From JAMHWD01 sp035911135 (GTDB lineage Bacteria; Pseudomonadota; Alphaproteobacteria; Micavibrionales; Micavibrionaceae), in the NCBI GenBank assembly GCA_035911135.1, contig JAMHWD010000044.1, forward strand, positions 38,584 through 102,583: 64,000 nucleotides of DNA, read 5' to 3'. Shown here piece after piece: positions 51,801 to 59,107 of this stretch (positions are counted from its first letter, which is position 1; every line of letters starts with the position of its first letter). Below the pieces are notes generated by a model that searched no databases, was not told the origin of the DNA, and saw only the letters and a list, made by a program, of their open reading frames with translations. The position numbers and the translations under genes were made by a program.

Positions 51801-51835
51801 GAAAACAGAAGCGTGGCATGGTGGCCGCGCTTCTG
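51801..51835 (-). terminator. Terminator of the antisense small gene
   Basis: On the minus strand CAGAAGCG pairs with CGCTTCTG, followed by TTTTCTCTTT. It lies 64 bp beyond the stop of the 44-codon gene and in the right orientation for it. Confidence 0.65.
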
Positions 51836-51898
51836 CTTTGCAAGCCGCTTCGGAAGTCGCAATAGGACAACCAAAGCCGGCGAACCGTCTGAGAGCGA

Positions 51899-52033
51899 TT
51901 AGTCGCGCTCTACAGGGTTTTTCTGGTTTTTACCGGACTGGTTTACATCAGGAGTTTGCTTGCGCTTTTGCTGATCGTCCTTGCCGGGTTTTTGTCTTTC
52001 AGGCATTTCTCTTTCAGGGTTGTAAGTATTCAT
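51899..52033 (-). CDS. Small hydrophilic protein between gcvPA and gcvPB
   Basis: 44 residues beginning MNTYNPEREMPERQKPGKDD and ending in NPVERD. The ATG (read from 52033) has a strong AAGGAG 8 bp upstream. The peptide is extremely hydrophilic, rich in Lys, Gln, Asn, Asp and Pro, with no hydrophobic core, so it is probably disordered. A terminator on the same strand follows. The unit is antisense to the gcv genes but lies in the gap, without overlap. The function is unknown. Confidence 0.7.
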   Translation of the reverse strand: MNTYNPEREMPERQKPGKDDQQKRKQTPDVNQSGKNQKNPVERD

Positions 52034-52142
52034 AACCTAACTCCTTTTTGTTTGTAGGGTTGATGCAACAATAACGGACGGATTTAAAATAAGGTTCCGG
52101 CAAGGGCTGGAAGAAAAATAAGATTAAAATTTTAAGGAAAAA

Positions 52143-53684
52143 ATGATGAGTGCAGAACGTAAAATTGAGCAGGCTTTGGAGCAGAAAATCATGAATGCTG
52201 GCGAAAACAGAGGGCTTCATTATGAAGAAAACCTCCTTTGGGAAAAAGAGCGCTCGGATCATTCCGGCGTCGATCTGCCCAAGGCGCAAGGATTGAAATT
52301 GCGTACCGGCGCGGCCGCCCGCGATGATATCGGTCTGCCCCAGGTTTCGGAGCCCCAAGCCCTTCGTCATTTCGTGCGTATGAGCACATGGAATTATTCC
52401 ATTGATCATGGTTTCTTCCCGCTGGGGTCCTGCACAATGAAACATAATCCGCGCCTGAATGAAAAAGTCGCGCGCCTGCCGGGTTTTGCCCATATCCACC
52501 CGAAACAACCGGAAAGCACCATTCAAGGCGCGCTGGGCGTGATGTATGAATTGCAGAACTGGCTGGCCGAACTCACCAATCTGCCGGGCGTGTGTCTATC
52601 GCCCGCCGCCGGCGCGCATGGCGAGCTGGCCGGGATGATGACCATTCGCCGCGCGCATGAACATAAAGGCGAGAATAAAAAACGCCGCATCGTTTTGACG
52701 CCTGATTCCTCGCATGGCACGAACCCGGCGACGGCGGCGATTTGCGGATACGAGGTCCGCAACATGCCGACAAAAGAAAACGGCATGTTATCGGTCGAGA
52801 CATTCAAAGAGGCGCTTTATGCGACCGATCCGAATGGTGCGGATATTGCCGCGATGATGGTCACCAATCCCAATACATGCGGATTGTTTGAAAAGGACAT
52901 TCTGGAGATTTCGGAATTGCTGCGTAAGGCGGGCGCGTATTTCTATTGCGACGGCGCGAATTTCAACGCGCTTGTCGGCAAGGTGCGCCCCGGTGATTTC
53001 GGCGTGGATGTGATGCATATCAATTTGCACAAGACGTTCTCCACGCCCCATGGCGGCGGCGGTCCGGGTTCAGGCCCGATTTGCTGCACAAAGGAACTCT
53101 CGCAGTTCATGCCTGTGCCCACAGTCGTGAAAAAAGGCGAAGCCTATCATCTGGAGACCAAGGAAGAGCGCCCGGAAACTCTGGGCCAGCTCAAAGGGTT
53201 CCAAGGACAGTTCGGCATGCATGTCCGGGCGCTGGCGTATATGCTCTCCCACGGGGCGGATGGTTTGCAGTGCGTCTCGGAAGATGCGGTATTAAATGCC
53301 AATTACATACTGGCGGAACTCAAGGATGATTACCATGCGCCCTTTGGCGATCAGGGCCCTTGCATGCACGAGGCTTTGCTGACGGATAAAAACCAGAAAG
53401 AGGCCGGTGTATCCACGCTCGATTTCGCCAAGGCGCTTTGCGAGCATGGCTATCACCCGATGACCGTTTATTTCCCGATCCATATTCCGGGCACGATGCT
53501 GATCGAGCCGACCGAGACCGAAAGCAAGGATGCGATTGATCGTTTCATTACGGTCATGAAGGATTTTGCGGCGGATGTGAAAAAAGGCGATACGGAGAAA
53601 TTCCACAATTATCCGCAATCCACCCCGCGCCGCCGCCTCGATGAGGTGAAGGCTGCGCGGAATCCGGTGTTGCGCTGGCGCTGA
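52143..53684 (+). CDS. gcvPB: Glycine dehydrogenase (decarboxylating) subunit 2
   Basis: 513 residues; ATG at 52143 or the next codon, with AAGGA upstream. It is the C-terminal half of GcvP: FFPLGSCTMKHNPRLNE, SPAAGAHGELAGMM, SSHGTNPATAA, CDGANFNALVG, and the PLP Lys in HINLHKTFSTPHGGGGPG. It decarboxylates glycine together with GcvPA. It must have its own promoter or be read through the antisense gene region. Confidence 0.97.
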   Translation: MMSAERKIEQALEQKIMNAGENRGLHYEENLLWEKERSDHSGVDLPKAQGLKLRTGAAARDDIGLPQVSEPQALRHFVRMSTWNYSIDHGFFPLGSCTMKHNPRLNEKVARLPGFAHIHPKQPESTIQGALGVMYELQNWLAELTNLPGVCLSPAAGAHGELAGMMTIRRAHEHKGENKKRRIVLTPDSSHGTNPATAAICGYEVRNMPTKENGMLSVETFKEALYATDPNGADIAAMMVTNPNTCGLFEKDILEISELLRKAGAYFYCDGANFNALVGKVRPGDFGVDVMHINLHKTFSTPHGGGGPGSGPICCTKELSQFMPVPTVVKKGEAYHLETKEERPETLGQLKGFQGQFGMHVRALAYMLSHGADGLQCVSEDAVLNANYILAELKDDYHAPFGDQGPCMHEALLTDKNQKEAGVSTLDFAKALCEHGYHPMTVYFPIHIPGTMLIEPTETESKDAIDRFITVMKDFAADVKKGDTEKFHNYPQSTPRRRLDEVKAARNPVLRWR

Positions 53685-53716
53685 TTTGACAATTTTCAAA
53701 TTTATATTTACCTAGG

Positions 53717-53746
53717 AAAAGGACTGGTCATAATTCCAGCCCTTTT
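53717..53746 (+). terminator. Terminator after gcvPB
   Basis: AAAAGGACTGG pairs with CCAGCCCTTTT across an 8-nt loop (one A-C mismatch). The T-run is only four bases, so termination may be weak. Confidence 0.5.
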
Positions 53747-53764
53747 GATATCAGGGAGCATATA

Positions 53765-53965
53765 ATGAAGCCGACAACAAAGCCTGTTGAATATTGTGAC
53801 GATACCGACCCGCGCCTTTGGGGCGAATGGCCCGGCAACAAGGGCGAAGCGGCAACACCGCAGGCCTTGGCCGATATGCGTAAGGATTTTGAAGGCGATG
53901 ATTATACCCCCGAAGAGCGCGAGCGTCTGTTTGGCTGGGGCACGCCTTCCGCTGATATTGGATAA
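53765..53965 (+). CDS. Small conserved hypothetical protein
   Basis: 66 residues beginning MKPTTKPVEYCDDTDPRLWG; GGGAG lies 6 bp before the ATG. Acidic and hydrophilic with one Cys and several Trp/Gly-Glu repeats (RLWGEWPGNKGEAATP). The C-terminal half (FEGDDYTPEERERLFGWGTP) looks like a short helix. No family name is offered. It converges on the TerD gene. Confidence 0.65.
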   Translation: MKPTTKPVEYCDDTDPRLWGEWPGNKGEAATPQALADMRKDFEGDDYTPEERERLFGWGTPSADIG

Positions 53966-53977
53966 GTCTTTATTCTG

Positions 53978-54577
53978 TTACGGCAGATAGGATTTCAGTG
54001 TTTCCGCCCAGTCCGTGATATCGGCATCGGCGTGGAAGGCACTGATATTCTTGATGGCCCATCCCTGCGGCTGGGCAGGGTCGCGGATCAGGGCAGCAAA
54101 AACAAAGCCATCCTTATGGCTGCCGGGCAGGGGCGAGGCATCGATGAGGAACTGCGTCTCGTCACTCGCACCATCCGCTATGCGGGCATGAACACCGTCA
54201 ATGCTGCGGAAACTGACATCCTTGCCGTTGCAAAGAATGACAAAGACGATTGAGGCAATCGCCTCGGGCAGCTCCGCCATGTTGACGGAAATAAATTCAT
54301 CATCCCCGCTGATGCGCCCGGTTTTGTTATCGCCGCTGTGATAGATCTGGCCCTTGGCACCGACAAGGTTGGCATTTTCAGGCGTGACACTGCCCAGCAG
54401 ATTTTTCGCGGCATCATAAAAGCAGCAGAAAATATCCAGATCATATGTCATGCGGACATGTTCTTCGGTCTTGAAGATCAGGCCTTTTTTGACGGTGCCG
54501 CTGCCGATATCCCAGCTGACGCCGATCTGAACACGGGCATTGCCTTTGGGGGTGAACTTTAAGGGCATGAGGGTCAT
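53978..54577 (-). CDS. TerD family protein
   Basis: 199 residues; AGGA lies 10 bp before the ATG. Calcium-binding TerD signatures: GVSWDIG, DLDIFCCFYD, SGDNKTGRISGDDEFISVNM, and an RD-containing final block (ALIRDPAQPQGWAIKNI). TerD proteins are linked to tellurite, phage and colicin resistance and to cell-envelope stress. It is a lone ter gene, with no terZABC partners in sight. Confidence 0.9.
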   Translation of the reverse strand: MTLMPLKFTPKGNARVQIGVSWDIGSGTVKKGLIFKTEEHVRMTYDLDIFCCFYDAAKNLLGSVTPENANLVGAKGQIYHSGDNKTGRISGDDEFISVNMAELPEAIASIVFVILCNGKDVSFRSIDGVHARIADGASDETQFLIDASPLPGSHKDGFVFAALIRDPAQPQGWAIKNISAFHADADITDWAETLKSYLP

Positions 54578-54788
54578 GAGGGCTTTGTCCTGATGTTGAT
54601 GCTATAAAGGGCGCATGTTACGCAGTTTCAAGTTTACAAGAAATACAGTGATATCCAAAGTTTTTACTGGAATTTTGGTTTGGCCTCGGTTATATAATGT
54701 CCAATTCCCCTGACATGGTTAAAAATACGAGCGCCAAGCGGCGTCCCGAACCCACGTCTGGAAAGAAATGATACAAACGAGAGAAAAC

Positions 54789-54986
54789 ATGGCAAAAGCA
54801 GGCCCTATAGAGTTTTTCCGGCAAGTCCGGTCCGAAATCAAGAAGATCACATGGCCGAGCCGCAAGGAAACGACCGTAAGCACCATGGCGGTGTTTATCA
54901 TGGTCTTTGTTGCTTCCATATTTCTGTTTCTGGCCGATCAGATTATCGCCTGGCTGGTGCAGGTGATTATTGGTCTGGGTTTATAA
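54789..54986 (+). CDS. secE: Protein translocase subunit SecE
   Basis: 65 residues from ATG at 54789; an ATG 21 bp upstream is also possible. FFRQVRSEIKKITWPSRKET is the conserved amphipathic part, followed by one membrane helix. This is the short, single-helix form normal outside gammaproteobacteria. nusG follows after 27 bp. The tRNA-Trp that often precedes secE is not present here. Confidence 0.93.
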   Translation: MAKAGPIEFFRQVRSEIKKITWPSRKETTVSTMAVFIMVFVASIFLFLADQIIAWLVQVIIGLGL

Positions 54987-55013
54987 GATTTTGAAAAAAT
55001 AAGGAAAATTATC

Positions 55014-55550
55014 ATGTCGAACGCAAAATGGTATGTGCTGCACGTTTATTCCGGCTTTGAGAAAAAAGTCGCCGAAACTATCAAGGACAAGGCCCGCAAG
55101 CAGGGTCTGGATTCCAAGGTTGAGGAAATTCTGGTCCCCACGGAAGAAATCATGGAAATCAAGCGCGGTCAGCGCGTCAGCACCGAGCGTAAATTCTTCC
55201 CCGGCTATGTTCTGGCGAAGCTGGATATGGATGACAATATCTGGCACCTCATTAAAGACACCCCCAAGGTCAGCGGATTCTTAGGCGGCGGCGGCAATAA
55301 GCCTATGCCGATTTCCGAGCGCGAGGCGCAGCAGCTCCTTCAGCAGGTGCAAGAAGGTGTGGACCGTCCGCGTCCTTCGGTTACCTTCGATATCGGCGAG
55401 GAAGTCAAGGTTACGGACGGGCCGTTTGCCTCGTTCAATGGCGTTGTCGAGGAAATCGACGAAGCCAAGGCCCGCCTCAAGGTTTCGGTCTCGATCTTTG
55501 GCCGTGCCACGCCGGTCGAGCTGGAATACAGCCAGGTTGAAAAAATCTAA
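55014..55550 (+). CDS. nusG: Transcription termination/antitermination protein NusG
   Basis: 178 residues. The NGN domain starts KWYVLHVYSGFEKKVAE and contains KFFPGYVLAKLDM; the KOW domain has DGPFASFNGVVEEIDEAKA. It links RNA polymerase to Rho and to the ribosome. Confidence 0.97.
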   Translation: MSNAKWYVLHVYSGFEKKVAETIKDKARKQGLDSKVEEILVPTEEIMEIKRGQRVSTERKFFPGYVLAKLDMDDNIWHLIKDTPKVSGFLGGGGNKPMPISEREAQQLLQQVQEGVDRPRPSVTFDIGEEVKVTDGPFASFNGVVEEIDEAKARLKVSVSIFGRATPVELEYSQVEKI

Positions 55551-55567
55551 TAATCAGTTTTCACATA

Positions 55568-55603
55568 CCAGCCATGCACATATTGCATGGCTGGCATTTT
55601 TTT
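55568..55603 (+). terminator. Rho-independent terminator of secE-nusG
   Basis: CCAGCCATGCA and TGCATGGCTGG are perfect 11-bp arms around a 5-nt loop, followed by T7. It separates nusG from rplK, which in many bacteria are co-transcribed. Confidence 0.9.
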
Positions 55604-55618
55604 GCTAATATACTGCTC

Positions 55619-55846
55619 ATGGGGCAGGATCGCACATCATATACGCGTCAGCAGATGACGCGCGGGACAATAAAACTTTCAGAAATGGCAAAGCTGGGCT
55701 TTGCCTTTGAGGCCTCGGCAGAGCCAAAGCCCTATGTTCCTTATATCCGGGACCGTCACCGGGGCCGCCGTGAACGTGAAGCCGCCGCTGCAGAACGGCA
55801 AGCCAGTCATTCCAGGGATGATGGCATGGATATCGCTGCTGAATAG
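55619..55846 (+). CDS. Possible small protein between nusG and rplK
   Basis: 75 residues beginning MGQDRTSYTRQQMTRGTIKL; no good ribosome binding site is visible. The sequence is basic in the middle (RDRHRGRREREAAAAERQ) and Ala/Asp-rich at the end. It starts 16 bp after the nusG terminator. Composition looks coding, but without homology it is uncertain. The following 163 bp before rplK may hold the rplK promoter or leader; nothing definite is seen. Confidence 0.4.
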   Translation: MGQDRTSYTRQQMTRGTIKLSEMAKLGFAFEASAEPKPYVPYIRDRHRGRREREAAAAERQASHSRDDGMDIAAE

Positions 55847-56009
55847 CCGCGTGGTTTTTTAAATTTCCAAGAAAAATGCTTGCTATTTAGTGCCCGCGCG
55901 CGTAGTTTGCGCCATTCCGTGGGAGGTTATCTGCCAAAAACTGACTTATGTCAGGCCATGGCGGGGCCGCGACCACGGGTCTTCTTTATGCTATAAAAGG
56001 AGTTTAACA

Positions 56010-56438
56010 ATGGCAAAGAAAGTAACAGGTTTTATTAACCTGACAATTACGGGTGGCGCTGCCAACCCGTCCCCGCCTGTTGGTCCGGCTTTGGGTCAAA
56101 AAGGCGTAAACATCATGGAATTCTGTAAGGCATTTAACGCCCAGACAGAAGGCCAGAAGGGTATTCCCATTCCTGTGGTGATTACCGTTTATGAAGATAA
56201 GAGCTTCACATTTATCACCAAGACGCCTCCGGCCAGCTATTTCATCAAGCAGGCTGCGAAGGTTCAAAAAGGATCGAGCAATCCGAGCCGCGATGTGGCC
56301 GGCAAGATCCGCATGAGCCAGATCAAGGAGATCGCCGAGCAAAAGATGGTTGATCTGAATGCCAATGACATTGAAGCCGCGATGAAAATCATCGCCGGTT
56401 CTGCCCGCTCGATGGGCATTGACGTGGTGGAGGGTTAA
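56010..56438 (+). CDS. rplK: 50S ribosomal protein L11
   Basis: 142 residues, standard length. AKKVTGFINLTITGGAANPS and PPVGPALGQKGVNIMEFCKA are diagnostic. The start has AAGGAG 8 bp upstream, so open sequence before it is ignored. It binds the GTPase centre of 23S rRNA. rplA follows after 4 bp. Confidence 0.98.
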   Translation: MAKKVTGFINLTITGGAANPSPPVGPALGQKGVNIMEFCKAFNAQTEGQKGIPIPVVITVYEDKSFTFITKTPPASYFIKQAAKVQKGSSNPSRDVAGKIRMSQIKEIAEQKMVDLNANDIEAAMKIIAGSARSMGIDVVEG

Positions 56439-56442
56439 TCAC

Positions 56443-57147
56443 ATGGCACAATCCAAGAAAATGAAAGCCGCGATGGCAAAAGTTGACCGTAACAAGTTCT
56501 ACGATGTCAAAGAAGCTGTCAAAATTCTCAAAGAAGCCGCCAAGGCGCGCAAATTTGATGAAACGATTGAGCTGGCGCTTAATCTGGGCGTTGATCCTCG
56601 TCACGCTGACCAGACGGTTCGCGGGATGATTTCCCTGCCGCATGGCACGGGCTCGACGATCCGCGTTGCCGTATTCGCAAAAGATGCCAAGGCGAAAGAA
56701 GCCCTGGATGCTGGCGCGGATATCGTGGGCGCAGAAGATCTGGCTGAGAAAATCAAGGCCGGTCAGATGGATTTCGACCGCTGTATCGCCACACCGGACA
56801 TGATGATCCTGGTGGGTCAGCTGGGTAAGGTTCTGGGTCCGAAAGGCCTGATGCCAAACCCCAAGCTGGGCACGGTTACACCTGATGTTGCCAAGGCTGT
56901 CAAAGAAGCCAAGGCCGGTTCGATCGAATTCCGCGCCGAGAAGGCCGGTATCGTTCAGGCGGGCGTTGGCAAGGCTTCCTTCGATGAAGGCAAGCTGGTT
57001 GATAACATCCTGGCTTTCGTTGATGCGATCATCAAGGCCAAGCCGACAGGCGCAAAAGGAAACTACATGAAGAAAGTTTCCATCACATCGACAATGGGTC
57101 CGGGCCTCAAGCTCGATCTTTCGACCGTCGTGAAAAAGGCCGCTTAA
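56443..57147 (+). CDS. rplA: 50S ribosomal protein L1
   Basis: 234 residues from the ATG at 56443. FDETIELALNLGVDPRHADQ, VRGMISLPHGTG and LGKVLGPKGLMPNPKLGT are L1 signatures. It binds the 23S L1 stalk and in many bacteria represses its own operon mRNA. Confidence 0.98.
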   Translation: MAQSKKMKAAMAKVDRNKFYDVKEAVKILKEAAKARKFDETIELALNLGVDPRHADQTVRGMISLPHGTGSTIRVAVFAKDAKAKEALDAGADIVGAEDLAEKIKAGQMDFDRCIATPDMMILVGQLGKVLGPKGLMPNPKLGTVTPDVAKAVKEAKAGSIEFRAEKAGIVQAGVGKASFDEGKLVDNILAFVDAIIKAKPTGAKGNYMKKVSITSTMGPGLKLDLSTVVKKAA

Positions 57148-57168
57148 GGTTTAAATGAATTGATAAAG

Positions 57169-57202
57169 ACGCCGCTCTGGTTTTTTCAGGGCGGCGTTTT
57201 TC
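57169..57202 (+). terminator. Rho-independent terminator of rplKA
   Basis: An 11-bp stem (57169-57179 with 57187-57197, one G-T pair) is followed by TTTTT. It separates rplKA from rplJL. Confidence 0.85.
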
Positions 57203-57214
57203 TTTGGGTCATGT

Positions 57215-57574
57215 TTAGGGCCGGGGCGTATTCAGATCCAGATCGCGGCAGACATGGGCCGCCAGATCGCCGTTTTCGCGGTCCGATCCGCGCAGGGTCA
57301 GGATCCGCGCCGCAACAGGCCGCAAGGCCGGGGCCAGCAGAATAAGAAGATTGCCAACCTTGCCGGCGCGTTCAACGATTTCCTGTGCCCGTTCGCTCAG
57401 GCCGTATGGATTGGCGGTCTGGGATGGAGCGGCAAGTTGATGGCGCGCGGCGATTTTAAACCGGGTGGCCAGATATTCATCTCTTTCCCATGGGTCATCA
57501 CCTTCCGGGCCCCCGGAACCGCGATTGGCATCGGCCATAAAAAAGACGGGTTTATGCGATTGAAAAGGCAGCAT
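57215..57574 (-). CDS. Hypothetical protein on the opposite strand inside the ribosomal cluster
   Basis: 119 residues from ATG at 57574, or 107 from 57538; ribosome binding sites are weak for both. Soluble, with a Gly/Asp-rich N-terminus (ADANRGSGGPEGDDPWERDE) and a helical middle (LSERAQEIVERAGKVGNLLI). It converges on rplA and sits in a gap that is usually short. Composition fits the genome. No family is recognised. Confidence 0.55.
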   Translation of the reverse strand: MLPFQSHKPVFFMADANRGSGGPEGDDPWERDEYLATRFKIAARHQLAAPSQTANPYGLSERAQEIVERAGKVGNLLILLAPALRPVAARILTLRGSDRENGDLAAHVCRDLDLNTPRP

Positions 57575-57609
57575 GCGTATTAATTTTCCCTGTTTTTATA
57601 AATAAATGC

Positions 57610-57637
57610 TTGACCGGCCCATCAAAGTCCTGATAAA
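57610..57637 (+). promoter_or_regulatory. Candidate promoter of rplJL
   Basis: TTGACC (57610-57615) and GATAAA (57632-57637) are 16 bp apart, about 210 bp before rplJ. The position implies a long leader. Confidence 0.4.
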
Positions 57638-57770
57638 GCAGTGCCCATCAAGCCTGTCCGAGACTGTAAAGGCGCTTTTTGAATAAAGCTTAATCCAGCC
57701 TTTCATAGATGGGAAAACAAGATCAAGTTCTTTTTAAGAACTTATTCTGGTTTTCTGTACATCCAAGGAC

Positions 57771-57797
57771 AAGCGGACCGGTAGGGTTCGCTTTTTT
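57771..57797 (+). terminator. Attenuator-like terminator in the rplJ leader
   Basis: AAGCGGACC pairs with GGGTTCGCTT (9 bp with a G-T pair) around a 5-nt loop, directly followed by T-rich sequence. It lies 53 bp before the rplJ start. A second perfect hairpin (AAGTTCTT/AAGAACTT, 57725-57743) lies upstream. This layout resembles L10-controlled attenuation. Confidence 0.6.
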
Positions 57798-57849
57798 GTT
57801 TCGGCAAGGATGGCTTGGAAACGGACGATTTAAAAGAAGGATTACAAAG

Positions 57850-58350
57850 ATGGGATTGACCCGCGCTGAAAAGCAGGAAGAAATCAAGGTTCTGAACGAA
57901 CGCTTTAACAGCGAAGAAGTCGTTCTGGTTACGCATTACGCCGGTTTGACGGTTGCGGACATGAAAAAACTGCGTAGCGAGCTGCGTCAGGAAGGCGGCA
58001 CATTCAAGGTCAGCAAGAACACGCTGACCAAGCTGGCCGTGAAGGACACGAAATTCGCAAGCATCTCCGACATGCTGACAGGCCCGACAGGTCTGGCGAC
58101 ATCCAAGGATATCATCTCGGCCTCGCGCGTTGTTTACAATTTCAGCAAGACAAACAACAAGCTGGTTATTCTGGGCGGTGCCGCTTCTGATGGCCCGCTG
58201 ACGATGGAAAAAATCCAGTATCTGGCCACTCTGCCATCCATGGATGGCCTGCGCGGCAAGATTGTTGGCCTTCTGCAAGCCCCTGGCGCGCAGCTGGCAC
58301 GTCTGGCCAATGCTTACGCAACAAAGGATCAAGCCGCTGCGGCGGAATAA
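57850..58350 (+). CDS. rplJ: 50S ribosomal protein L10
   Basis: 166 residues from the ATG at 57850, with AAGAAGGA 8 bp upstream. LTRAEKQEEIKVLNERF and VTHYAGLTVADMKKLRSELR are typical, and the C-terminal helix binds L7/L12 dimers. In many bacteria L10 binds its own leader. Confidence 0.97.
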   Translation: MGLTRAEKQEEIKVLNERFNSEEVVLVTHYAGLTVADMKKLRSELRQEGGTFKVSKNTLTKLAVKDTKFASISDMLTGPTGLATSKDIISASRVVYNFSKTNNKLVILGGAASDGPLTMEKIQYLATLPSMDGLRGKIVGLLQAPGAQLARLANAYATKDQAAAAE

Positions 58351-58425
58351 AGGAATTGCAGGCGTTCGCCATGTGGCGGACGGATTGTTAATAAATTACA
58401 GCACACTTTAAAAGGAGACTATATA

Positions 58426-58797
<372 letters not shown>

Positions 58798-58816
58798 GAA
58801 TTTTGACAAGGATTAC

Positions 58817-58853
58817 GCATTTCTCGCCTGTGAAAGGGCGGGAAATGCTTTTT
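58817..58853 (+). terminator. Terminator between rplL and rpoB
   Basis: GCATTTCTCGCC pairs with GGCGGGAAATGC (one T-G pair) around 8 nt, followed by TTTTTC. It may act as a partial terminator that sets the ratio of L7/L12 to RNA polymerase. Confidence 0.75.
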
Positions 58854-58879
58854 CCGTCTTCGGAAACTCACTTAAGGTG

Positions 58880-58910
58880 TTGACATGACGTCTTAACTGG
58901 GTCATATAGC
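58880..58910 (+). promoter_or_regulatory. Candidate rpoB promoter
   Basis: A perfect TTGACA (58880-58885) is followed by CATATAGC; TATAGC (58905-58910) is a 4/6 -10 with 19 bp spacing. It lies about 200 bp before rpoB. The rest of the 310-bp gap shows no clear structure. Confidence 0.4.
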
Positions 58911-59107
58911 TACCAAACTTTCATGTATAAAGACGTGATTATTCATATTCACTCTCATATTTACGGTTCGCCGTAAGACTAATTTTTAAGCCGTTTCATG
59001 GTTCCGAAAATACGGAGCAGAAAGGGCTTTTTGGCTTTGGCCTTTGATTTTCACATGAATTTCAGGGCCGTTACGATACGAATTTGACAACGATAGGGCA
59101 AATATCC

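Noticed and set aside
54578..54788. Possible tRNA-Trp before secE
   Set aside because: No cloverleaf or T-loop GTTCGA motif could be found, although this gene is common at that place in other bacteria.
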